From Streptomyces sp. NBC_00683 (GTDB taxonomy: Bacteria > Actinomycetota > Actinomycetes > Streptomycetales > Streptomycetaceae), in contig NZ_CP109013.1 in assembly GCF_036226745.1 (NCBI RefSeq), forward strand, positions 3,100,001 through 3,164,000: 64,000 nt of DNA, in the 5' to 3' direction. The first letter of the stretch is position 1, and every line of letters starts with the position of its first letter. Made by a program: the position numbers and the translations under genes. The notes below the pieces were generated by a model. That model saw nothing but the letters and a program-made list of their open reading frames with translations, ran no database searches and was not told the origin of the DNA. Positions 57,613 through 64,000 of this stretch are shown here, one piece after another.

Positions 57613-58692
57613 TCAGCTGGTGAGCCAGGAGCGGAGGCGCTCCTCGCAGTGCGTGATCCGTTCGACGGCCACCTGCTCGTCCCGCTTGTGCGCGAACAGT
57701 GCGTCCCCGGGCCCGTAGTTCACCGCGGGAATGCCGAGGGAGCCGAACCGGGACACATCCGTCCAGCCGAACTTGGGCTGTGCCGTACCGCCGACCGCTT
57801 CCATGAACGCCTTGGCCGCCGGGTGCGAGAGGCCGGGCATCGCGGCGCCGGAGTGGTCGTCGACCGTGAGACCGGCGACGCCGCAGTCCGCGAAGACCTC
57901 ACGGACGTGCGCCTCGGCCTCCTCGGCGGTGCGGTCGGGGGCGTACCGGTAGTTGACCACCACCGTGCAGGCGTCCGGGATGACATTGGTGGCGACGCCG
58001 CCCTCGATGCTCACGGCGTTGAGCCCCTCGTGGTACTCGAGCCCGTCGATGACCGGCCGGCGCGGCTCGTACGCGGCGAGCTTCGCCAGCACCGGGGCGG
58101 CGGCGTGGATCGCGTTGGATCCCATCCAGCTGCGCGCGGAGTGGGCCCGCTCCCCCTCGAGCTGGAGATGGACCCGGATCGTGCCCTGGCAGCCGCCCTC
58201 GACCTGGGCGTCGGACGGCTCCAGGAGGACGGCGAAGTCCGCGTCGAGCCAGTCGGGGTGCGCCTCGGCCACGTGTCCGAGGCCGTTGAGGTGGGCGGCG
58301 ACCTCTTCGTTGTCGTAGAAGATGAACGTGAGGTCACGGTTGGGCTCGGGCACCGTCGCGGCGATCCGCAGCTGCACGGCGACGCCCGACTTCATGTCGG
58401 AGGTTCCGCACCCCCACAGCACACCGTTCTCGTCGAGCCGGGACGGGACGTTGTCCGCGATCGGCACGGTGTCGATGTGGCCGGCCAGTACGACGCGCTC
58501 GGCACGGCCCAGCTGCGTCCTGGCCACGACGTTGTTGCCGTGCCGCTCGACCGTCAGGTGCGGCAGCGGGCGCAGGGCCGCCTCGATCGCGTCGGCCAGG
58601 TCCTTCTCCTGCCCGCTGACCGACGGGAAGTCGACGAGCCGGGCCGTGAGCTCGGGTCCGCCGAGAGCGAGGTCAAGCGTGTGTCCGTCCAT
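57613..58692 (-). CDS. dapE: Succinyl-diaminopimelate desuccinylase DapE
   Basis: 359-residue M20 zinc peptidase-family enzyme of the succinylase branch of lysine/meso-diaminopimelate synthesis. VVLAGHIDTVPIAD holds the first metal-binding His/Asp, WGCGTSDMKSG the bridging Asp, FIFYDNEEV the general-base Glu pair and ALFAHKRDEQV the C-terminal His ligand. The actinobacterial features are intact. ATG at 58692 begins MDGHTLDLALGG; a GTG two codons earlier is an alternative. It feeds cell-wall crosslinking together with the aminotransferase gene 2 kb away. Divergent from the exported-protein gene. Confidence 0.92.
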   Translation of the reverse strand: MDGHTLDLALGGPELTARLVDFPSVSGQEKDLADAIEAALRPLPHLTVERHGNNVVARTQLGRAERVVLAGHIDTVPIADNVPSRLDENGVLWGCGTSDMKSGVAVQLRIAATVPEPNRDLTFIFYDNEEVAAHLNGLGHVAEAHPDWLDADFAVLLEPSDAQVEGGCQGTIRVHLQLEGERAHSARSWMGSNAIHAAAPVLAKLAAYEPRRPVIDGLEYHEGLNAVSIEGGVATNVIPDACTVVVNYRYAPDRTAEEAEAHVREVFADCGVAGLTVDDHSGAAMPGLSHPAAKAFMEAVGGTAQPKFGWTDVSRFGSLGIPAVNYGPGDALFAHKRDEQVAVERITHCEERLRSWLTS

Positions 58693-58754
58693 GGTCACGA
58701 CCCTAAAGGACTTCGGTCTCGGCCCCGCCCGTACCCTCCAGTACGGTGGGCTCC

Positions 58755-59663
58755 GTGCCCCGGACCGCCACTTCCACCCGCCGCAGCCGCTTCTTCCGTG
58801 TCGCGGCCGCCTTCGCCGTGCTCGTGGCCCTGGCCGGCTATCTGGCCGTGCAGTACGTCTCCGGCAACAAGGGTGCTCCCCGCTGCACCGTGCGCTCCGC
58901 GGACGGGGACGGCACCGAGGGGCGTACGTACGAGATGAGCCCCGACCAGGCCGCCAACGCCGCGACGATCTCGGCGGTGGGCACCACCCGCGGTCTGCCG
59001 GAGCGTGCGGTGACCATCGCGCTCGCCACCGCGCTGCAGGAGTCCGCGCTGCGCACCATCGACCACGGTGACCGGGACTCGCTCGGACTCTTCCAGCAGC
59101 GTCCCTCGCAGGGCTGGGGAACGCCGGCGCAGATCATGGATCCGGTCTATTCGTCCGGGAAGTTCTACGAGCACCTCGCCGAGGTTCCGGGCTACTCGCG
59201 GCTGCCGCTGACCGTCGCCGCGCAGCGGGTGCAGAAGAGCGGGTTCCCGCAGGCGTACGCCAAGCACGAGCCGGATGCCGCGCTGCTGGCCGCCGCGCTG
59301 ACCGGACGCGCGCCCGCCTCGCTCAGCTGCACGCTGTCGGCGGCGGCCACCCCCGGGGACGCGGCCGAAGTGCGGGCCGAGCTGGTGCGCGCCTTCGGCA
59401 AGGATGTCCTGCCTGCCGCCGGGGCGGCCGGAGCCTCGGCCGCCGGCACGGTCTCGGTGCCCGTGCGGACCGCCGTGAAGACCGCCGAGGACACGGCACC
59501 CCGGCGCGGCTGGGAGCTGGCCCACTGGGCGGTCGCCCGGGCCGACGCGCTGCGGATCGATGAGGTCTCGTATGCCGGCCGGGTGTGGAACGCAGATGCG
59601 GGCTGGCGGACGGAACATAAGGAATCGGGCACTACCGCAGTCCGAATGCGGCTCGCACAGTAG
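58755..59663 (+). CDS. Exported, membrane-anchored lysozyme-like protein
   Basis: 302-residue protein with a basic N-terminus and one membrane span (FFRVAAAFAVLVALAGYLAV), the rest outside the cell. The core ITIALATALQESALRTIDHGDRDSLGLFQQRPSQGWG is read in parts as ALQES (a Glu at the place of a lysozyme-type catalytic residue) and SLGLFQQRPSQGWG, a pattern seen in transglycosylase-like proteins. The C-terminal half is Ala-rich and ends in a small domain (RRGWELAHWAVARAD). Muralytic activity is inferred. GTG at 58746 is also possible. Homologues are often mislabelled as heavy-metal transporters. Confidence 0.78.
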   Translation: MPRTATSTRRSRFFRVAAAFAVLVALAGYLAVQYVSGNKGAPRCTVRSADGDGTEGRTYEMSPDQAANAATISAVGTTRGLPERAVTIALATALQESALRTIDHGDRDSLGLFQQRPSQGWGTPAQIMDPVYSSGKFYEHLAEVPGYSRLPLTVAAQRVQKSGFPQAYAKHEPDAALLAAALTGRAPASLSCTLSAAATPGDAAEVRAELVRAFGKDVLPAAGAAGASAAGTVSVPVRTAVKTAEDTAPRRGWELAHWAVARADALRIDEVSYAGRVWNADAGWRTEHKESGTTAVRMRLAQ

Positions 59664-59970
59664 TACGGGGTGTCGCCCGTACGGGCCGTCCAACCCTTCC
59701 CGCAACCCCCCTCGCGTCACCCTTCCCACGAGCCCCGCCCGCCCCCGGATTTCCGTGCGAACAAAGGGAAGTGACGGTTCGTCCGACGCCGATGGAATGC
59801 ATTGTTTGCCCGGGTTCCTCCGTTGCGGATTATCTGACGCATTACCCAGTCTTTACCTTTGCGGGCCGCAACCTTCCCTGCCCTTCGACCGGTTGTCAGT
59901 GCGTCCGGATCACCGGACAGGCAAATTCCACATTTGCCCGGAACCGTTGTAGTCCCGTCGAAGGAGCATC
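59664..59970. promoter_or_regulatory. 307-base gap before small secreted protein
   Basis: Less GC-rich than its surroundings. Starts with a weak 7-bp hairpin (59663-59669/59676-59682) that may end the preceding gene. The right part should hold the promoter of the next gene; a ttccac..tagtcc pair 18 bases apart near 59927-59956 is a weak candidate. Nothing else recognised. Confidence 0.4.
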
Positions 59971-60318
59971 ATGTCCCTCCCCCTGACCCGTCGGATCGCC
60001 CGTGCCGCGCTGCTGATCGCCGCAGGCGCGGCACCCGTGGTCGGTGCGGCCGGTGCCGCAGGTGCCGCGGGGCTCCCGCAGACCCCTGCCCTGGGCGGCC
60101 TGACCACGCTCGACGGTGCCGGCGTGAGCAGCACGCTGGACTCCGCCTCGAAGCAGGGCACCGGAGTGGCGAACGAGACCGGCGGCAAGGTCGTCGGCAC
60201 GACCCTCCCGGTCGCCGGCCAGACCCTCGAGAAGGCCGGCACGGTGGCGGGCGGCGAACTGGCGAACGACACCCTGGCGACCGACGGTCTCCCCACCGGC
60301 GGCCTGCCGATCGGCTGA
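59971..60318 (+). CDS. Small secreted Ala/Gly/Thr-rich protein
   Basis: 115-residue protein. A signal peptide (RIARAALLIAAGAAPVVGAAGAAGAAG) precedes a low-complexity mature part of about 80 residues rich in Gly, Thr, Leu and Ala with pseudo-repeats such as TLDGAGVSSTLDSA and KVVGTTLPVAGQTLEKAG. No Cys. ATG at 59971 has a clean gaaggag about six bases upstream. It ends directly before a 54-base perfect palindrome. Function unknown; cell-surface or spore-coat roles are conceivable. Database labels for relatives (ATP-binding) have no support in this sequence. Confidence 0.75.
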   Translation: MSLPLTRRIARAALLIAAGAAPVVGAAGAAGAAGLPQTPALGGLTTLDGAGVSSTLDSASKQGTGVANETGGKVVGTTLPVAGQTLEKAGTVAGGELANDTLATDGLPTGGLPIG

Positions 60319-60340
60319 TCCACCCGCACGTACACGGCAC

Positions 60341-60394
60341 CGATACGCCGATGGGCCTCGGGAGTGCGCACTCCCGAGGCCCATCGGCGTATCG
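60341..60394. terminator. 54-base perfect palindrome between convergent genes
   Basis: Perfect inverted repeat of 27+27 bases with no spacer, between the small secreted protein and dapC, ending two bases before the dapC stop codon. It works as a two-way terminator and could extrude as a cruciform. Confidence 0.88.
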
Positions 60395-60396
60395 CG

Positions 60397-61500
60397 TCAG
60401 GACAGCCGCTTGGCCGCCGCCGCCACCCGCTCGTCCGTGGCCGTCAGGGCCACCCGTACGAAGCGGTCCCCGGCCGGCCCGTAGAAGTCACCCGGCGCCA
60501 CCAGAATGCCGAGCCCGGCCAGGTACGCCACGGTCTCCCAGCACGGCTCGTCGCGCGTGGCCCACAGGTAGAGGCTCGCCTCGCTGTGCTCGATCCGGAA
60601 GCCGTGGGCCTCCAGCGCCTCCCGCAGGACCGTGCGCCGCTGCGCGTACCGGGCCCGCTGCTCGGCCACGTGCGTGTCGTCGGCCAGCGCCGCGACCGTC
60701 GCCGCCTGGACCGGCGCAGGCGTCATCATCCCGCCGTGCTTGCGGATCAGGAGCAGCTCGCCGAGGACGGCCGCGTCGCCGGCGACGAAGGCGGCCCGGT
60801 AACCGGCGAGGTTGGAGCGCTTGGAGAGCGAGTGGACGGCGACGATGCCCTCGTACGAGCCGCCGCAGACGTCCGGGTGGAGCACGGAGACCGGCTCGGC
60901 CTCCCAGCCGAGCTCCAGGTAGCACTCGTCGCTGAAGACGAGCACGCCGTGCTCACGGGCCCAGGCGACGATGCGGGCCAGCTCGTCCTTGGGCAGGACG
61001 CGGCCGGTCGGGTTGGACGGCGAGTTGAGCCAGAGCAGCCTGAGCCCGGCCGGGTCCAGCTCGGTGGGGTCGTCGTAGGCGACGGGTTCGGCGCCGCAGA
61101 GCCGCGCGCCGACCTCGTAGGTCGGGTAGGCGAGCCTCGGGTAGGCCACCTTGTCCCCCGCGCCGAGGCCGAGCTGGGTCGGCAGCCAGGCCACCAGCTC
61201 CTTCGAGCCGACGACCGGCAGGACGTTCTCGTGCTCCACGCCGACGGCGCCGAGCCGGCGCTCCACCCAGCCGGTCAGGGCGTCGCGCAGGGCTCCGGTC
61301 CCCCATACCGTCGGGTAGCCGGGGCTGTTGGCGGCGGTGATCAGTGCCTGCTGGATCAGCTCGGGCACCGGGTCGACGGGCGTGCCGACGGACAGGTCGA
61401 CGATGCCGTCCGGGTGGGCAGCAGCCGTCGACTTGTAGGGCGTGAGCTTGTCCCAGGGGAAGACCGGGAGCCGGGAGGAGACGGGGACTGCTGCAGACAC
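60397..61500 (-). CDS. dapC: PLP-dependent aminotransferase, probable N-succinyl-DAP aminotransferase
   Basis: 367-residue fold-type I aminotransferase. GTGALRDALTGWVERRLG binds the substrate phosphate region, LLWLNSPSNPTGRV holds the conserved Asn, DECYLELGW the Asp, and SLSKRSNLAGYR the PLP-binding Lys. SKRSN rather than SKxxx is typical of the actinobacterial DapC group. It would make N-succinyl-LL-2,6-diaminopimelate, the substrate of the DapE encoded nearby. GTG at 61500 starts SAAVPVSSRLPVFPWDKL, the expected N-terminus. The fdxA gene lies 101 bases upstream on the same strand, as fdxC-dapC do in M. tuberculosis. Confidence 0.9.
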   Translation of the reverse strand: MSAAVPVSSRLPVFPWDKLTPYKSTAAAHPDGIVDLSVGTPVDPVPELIQQALITAANSPGYPTVWGTGALRDALTGWVERRLGAVGVEHENVLPVVGSKELVAWLPTQLGLGAGDKVAYPRLAYPTYEVGARLCGAEPVAYDDPTELDPAGLRLLWLNSPSNPTGRVLPKDELARIVAWAREHGVLVFSDECYLELGWEAEPVSVLHPDVCGGSYEGIVAVHSLSKRSNLAGYRAAFVAGDAAVLGELLLIRKHGGMMTPAPVQAATVAALADDTHVAEQRARYAQRRTVLREALEAHGFRIEHSEASLYLWATRDEPCWETVAYLAGLGILVAPGDFYGPAGDRFVRVALTATDERVAAAAKRLS

Positions 61501-61601
61501 GGATCTCTGCTTTCTCGTACGTGGACGTGCATGCCTGGAAACACCTCGGTCCCGCACGGTGACGAGCCGTACGGGACCGGGCGGCGCTCGTGCGGCCGCT
61601 G

Positions 61602-61922
61602 TTACTGGTTCTGCGGCGGCAGCGCGGCGATGAAGGCGTGGTCGCGCTCGATGAGGCCCAGCTTGGAGGCGCCACCGGGCGAACCGAGGTCGTCGAAGAA
61701 CTCGACGTTCGCCTTGTAGTAGTCCTTCCACTCCTCCGGGGTGTCGTCCTCGTAGAAGATGGCCTCCACCGGGCAGACCGGCTCACAGGCTCCGCAGTCG
61801 ACGCATTCGTCCGGGTGGATGTACAAGGACCGTGAGCCCTCGTAGATGCAGTCGACGGGGCACTCTTCGATGCAGGCCTTGTCCTTTACGTCGACACAAG
61901 GCTGCGCGATGACGTAGGTCAC
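61602..61922 (-). CDS. fdxA: 7Fe ferredoxin FdxA
   Basis: 106-residue ferredoxin with one [3Fe-4S] and one [4Fe-4S] cluster. Cys at 9, 17 and 50 should hold the 3Fe cluster and Cys 21, 40, 43 and 46 the 4Fe cluster, with Cys 25 left free, the same spacing as in Azotobacter ferredoxin I. The C-terminal part (EEWKDYYKANVEFF) is the usual extension. GTG at 61922 has gagga eight bases upstream. Electron donor in the cytoplasm; partner unknown. Transcribed ahead of dapC and divergent from the GNAT gene. Confidence 0.95.
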   Translation of the reverse strand: MTYVIAQPCVDVKDKACIEECPVDCIYEGSRSLYIHPDECVDCGACEPVCPVEAIFYEDDTPEEWKDYYKANVEFFDDLGSPGGASKLGLIERDHAFIAALPPQNQ

Positions 61923-62039
61923 GCTGTCGTTCCTCCTCGGTAGGGCGTTGGCTCTCGCGCGGGAGCGCGGCGTCGTCGATGCCCGCACCTAGTATCTCCG
62001 TTCCGGGGCACGATCCGAACAGGAGGGGCGCACTGACCT

Positions 62040-63053
62040 ATGGAATTCACCATCAGCGGACGGCTTGAGGTTCGCATGACAGCTGCTGACGTGGGCAAAC
62101 GCGTGTCCGTCCGCCAACTGATCAGTGCCCCCGGTGAGGCCCCCAAGTTCACGGACACGGTCGGCGTTCTCACATCGTGGGACAACGGGGTGCTCTCCAT
62201 CACGCCCCGGAGCGGCGAAAGTGTCCATATGGCGGAATCGTCGCTGGTGGCGGGCAAGGTGGTGCCCGCCGCTCCGGCCCGCCGTCGCGGCCCCGCCGCC
62301 TCGTTCGACGAACTCGCACGCGTCGCCGCGCGCGCCTGGCAGCCCGTGGAGAGCGCGCCGCTGGGCGACTGGCAGCTGCGCGCCGCCGGCGGATTCACCC
62401 GCCGCGCCAACTCCGTACTCCCGCTCGGCGATCCCGGACTGCCGCTCGACGCGGCGCTGGAGCACATCCTGCGGTGGTACGGGGAGCGCGGCCTGCCCGC
62501 GTACATCCAGACCGCCACCGGCGCCCAGGGCACGCAGGAGCAGCTCTGTGCGGCGCTGGAGGAGCACGGATGGCGGCGCGAGGTGTCGGCCGAAGTGCGG
62601 ATCGGGGCGCTCGCTCCGGTCGGTGACCTGGATGCGGACGTCTCCGCGGTGCGGCTCGCCCGTGGGACGGACGATGCGTGGCTCTCCCGGTACCAGCGAT
62701 TCGCCGCCCCGGGGCACGCCCCGGGCGCCGAGGTGCTAAAGGTGCTCGGCAGCGGCCCCTCGGTGTGGTTCGCCACCGTTCCGGGCGAGGGCGCCGACGG
62801 GGTGCCCGCCGCCATCGGACGCTGTGTCGTGGACGGCCGCTGGGCGGGGTTCATGGCCGTGGAGGTGGGCCCCGAGTACCGGCGCCGGGGTCTGGCCACG
62901 GCCGTGATGACCGCGCTGGCCCGCAAGGCGCTGGACGAGGGCGCGTCGGCCTCCTGGCTCCAGGTCGAGGCGGACAACGACGGTGCACGCGCGCTGTACG
63001 ACGGCATGGGATTCGCCACCCACCATCGGTACCACCACTTCCGGTCCGCCTAG
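62040..63053 (+). CDS. GNAT-family N-acetyltransferase
   Basis: 337-residue protein. An N-terminal SH3-like barrel (VGKRVSVRQLI, GVLTSWDNGVLSI, about 18-75) precedes a degenerate GNAT-like middle section and a C-terminal GNAT domain, where MAVEVGPEYRRRGLATAVM is the acetyl-CoA binding loop (RRRGLA) and GARALYDGMGF the final motif. Such double proteins occur in actinobacteria next to fdxA. The acceptor substrate is unknown. ATG at 62040 follows gaggggcg by eight bases; 26 bases separate its stop from the next gene, so an operon is likely. Confidence 0.88.
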   Translation: MEFTISGRLEVRMTAADVGKRVSVRQLISAPGEAPKFTDTVGVLTSWDNGVLSITPRSGESVHMAESSLVAGKVVPAAPARRRGPAASFDELARVAARAWQPVESAPLGDWQLRAAGGFTRRANSVLPLGDPGLPLDAALEHILRWYGERGLPAYIQTATGAQGTQEQLCAALEEHGWRREVSAEVRIGALAPVGDLDADVSAVRLARGTDDAWLSRYQRFAAPGHAPGAEVLKVLGSGPSVWFATVPGEGADGVPAAIGRCVVDGRWAGFMAVEVGPEYRRRGLATAVMTALARKALDEGASASWLQVEADNDGARALYDGMGFATHHRYHHFRSA

Positions 63054-63079
63054 CGGGAACAGCAGGGGATTAGTCGTAT

Positions 63080-63943
63080 ATGAGCGCTCAGGATTCCGGT
63101 GCGGCCGAACGCCGGCGGCAGTTCGCCGACGAGGCCCGCGCGGAGCGGCCGGACCTCGCGCTGCTCTGCCTGCTGGTGGGCGCGGAGGCGGGGCCCCCGA
63201 CGGCGGCCGACTCCCGGCCCTCCGCCGATCCGTACGGCATCGACGCGGCGCAGATCGAGCTGGACCGGCTGGCGGGGCTCCTTCCGTACGGTGCGCGAGG
63301 CGCGGTCGCGTGGGCGTCCGCGCTCGGGGAACTGCTCGGCGAGCAGTGCGGTTTCGCCGGCTCGTCCGCCGACTACCAGCGGCTGGAGTCTTCACTGCTC
63401 CAACAGGTGCTGCTGCGCCGCCGGGGCCTGCCGATCCTGCTCTCCGTGGTCTGGACCGAGGTCGCGCGGAGGGCGGGCGCACCCGTGTACGGGGTGGCCC
63501 TGCCGGGGCACTTCGTGGTCGGGTTCGGCGATCCGGCGGAACGGGTACTGGCCGACCCGTTCGCCGGCGGAGCGCCGTTGAGCGGCGAGGACGCCGAGCT
63601 GATGGTGGCGGGGGCGACCGGCGCACCGCTCGAGGCCTCGATGCTGGCTCCCGCGGGACCGCTGGAGACCGTGCTGCGGATCCTGAACAACATCAGGGCC
63701 TGGGCCGCGGCCCGCCCCGAGCGCACGGACGTGGCGCTGTGGGCGCTCGAACTGTCCCTGCTGCTGCCCTCGCACCCGGCCAGGCTCCGCTACGAGCGGG
63801 CTCAGCTGCTCGTACAGCGCGGGGAGTTCCTGCGCGGGGCGGCGGAGATGGAGGAGTACGCAAAGGTCGTCGACGCGATCGAGCCGACTGCGGCACAGGC
63901 GATCCGTGAACGCGCCCGGGCCGCCCGGGCGCTGCTGAACTAG
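63080..63943 (+). CDS. SirB1/transglutaminase-like protein with helical repeats
   Basis: 287-residue cytoplasmic protein of the SirB1 family. The central domain has LLRRRGLPILLSVVWTEVARRAGAPVYGVALPGHFVVGF, seen in parts, where LPGHF is the family signature and the Cys of true transglutaminases is missing. The C-terminal third (RPERTDVALWALELSLLL; ERAQLLVQRGEFLRGAAEMEEY) forms TPR-like helices. ATG at 63080 is well placed. It is encoded directly after the GNAT gene and probably co-transcribed. The biochemical role of the family is unknown. Confidence 0.86.
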   Translation: MSAQDSGAAERRRQFADEARAERPDLALLCLLVGAEAGPPTAADSRPSADPYGIDAAQIELDRLAGLLPYGARGAVAWASALGELLGEQCGFAGSSADYQRLESSLLQQVLLRRRGLPILLSVVWTEVARRAGAPVYGVALPGHFVVGFGDPAERVLADPFAGGAPLSGEDAELMVAGATGAPLEASMLAPAGPLETVLRILNNIRAWAAARPERTDVALWALELSLLLPSHPARLRYERAQLLVQRGEFLRGAAEMEEYAKVVDAIEPTAAQAIRERARAARALLN

Positions 63944-63992
63944 CGTGTTCCGTCCGGAAGAGGCGACCGCGGACAACTGAGGGGCTTACGAC

Positions 63993-64000
63993 GTGACCAG
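63993..64000 (+). CDS. Possible start of next gene (cut by right edge)
   Basis: A GTG at 63993 follows gagggg by about nine bases, 49 bases after the stop of the SirB1-like gene. Only two codons lie in the window, so it is merely a candidate start. Confidence 0.25.

Noticed and set aside
59771..59986. Cys-containing 71-codon frame before the small secreted protein
   Set aside because: Third-position G/C is low compared with real genes here, no ribosome-binding site, and it overlaps the start of the next gene.
1..64000. tRNA, rRNA, CRISPR array, transposase, integrase or attachment site
   Set aside because: None seen; the hairpins found have no cloverleaf or regular spacer pattern, and no transposase-like protein is encoded.

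Overview
The window is a very GC-rich actinobacterial chromosome segment, almost certainly from Streptomyces or a close relative. The signs are strong third-position G/C, frequent GTG and TTG starts, long antisense open frames, and a gene order I recognise from Streptomyces. From memory, two blocks also follow the order of Mycobacterium tuberculosis: Rv3201c-Rv3211 (adnB, adnA, alkyltransferase-like protein, moeZ, DUF3152, TetR, DUF3107, ferritin-like protein, rhlE-type helicase) and Rv1177-Rv1239c (fdxA, dapC, dapE, LOG protein, folP2, DivIVA-like protein, tag, DUF3117, O-methyltransferase, sigma-rseA-htrA-tatB, mrp, MgtE-N protein, corA). It is core-chromosome DNA. I saw no insertion sequence, prophage, CRISPR array, rRNA or tRNA.

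Layout. 1-6.5 kb: AdnB (cut by the left edge) and AdnA, the two helicase-nuclease subunits that process double-strand breaks. 6.7-10.2 kb: a Cys-less alkyltransferase-like protein, divergent from a large membrane protein that joins a kinase-like domain to a lysyl-PG-synthase-type flippase domain. 10.3-13.5 kb: two tandem S33 lipoprotein aminopeptidases. 13.6-14.7 kb: MoeZ. 14.8-19.9 kb: a probable polysaccharide operon with a PelF-like glycosyltransferase, a multi-span membrane protein, a possible 19-codon leader ORF, an NAD-dependent epimerase and a spherulin-4/GH114-like protein. 20-25.4 kb: a peptide/nickel-type ABC importer. 25.8-33.4 kb: DUF3152 putative metalloprotease, alpha/beta hydrolase, small acidic protein, TetR regulator, DUF3107, small membrane protein, ferritin-like protein and a DEAD-box RNA helicase that appears to start at CTG. 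33.4-41.2 kb: hydrolase, lipoprotein, beta-propeller membrane protein, NYN RNase-like protein, 50-residue protein, MarC, PHP phosphoesterase, zinc-ribbon protein and SUFU-domain protein.

41.6-47.3 kb is a magnesium-related set: CorA with a long leader holding a short upstream ORF, a soluble PRC-barrel/MgtE-N/CBS protein, DUF1003, and the Fe-S carrier Mrp. 47.4-53.5 kb has the envelope-stress cassette (ECF sigma, zinc anti-sigma RseA, HtrA protease, TatB), with a divergent O-methyltransferase and DUF3117. 53.8-64 kb holds a PaaG-like enoyl-CoA isomerase, 3-methyladenine glycosylase, a DivIVA-like protein, a FolP2-type DHPS homologue, a LOG protein, DapE, two exported proteins, DapC, 7Fe ferredoxin FdxA, a GNAT acetyltransferase and a SirB1/transglutaminase-like protein. 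DapE and DapC act in lysine/diaminopimelate synthesis, which supplies the cell wall.

Coordinates of starts were chosen from ribosome-binding sites, overlaps and remembered N-termini. Functions are read from motifs; no searches were run.
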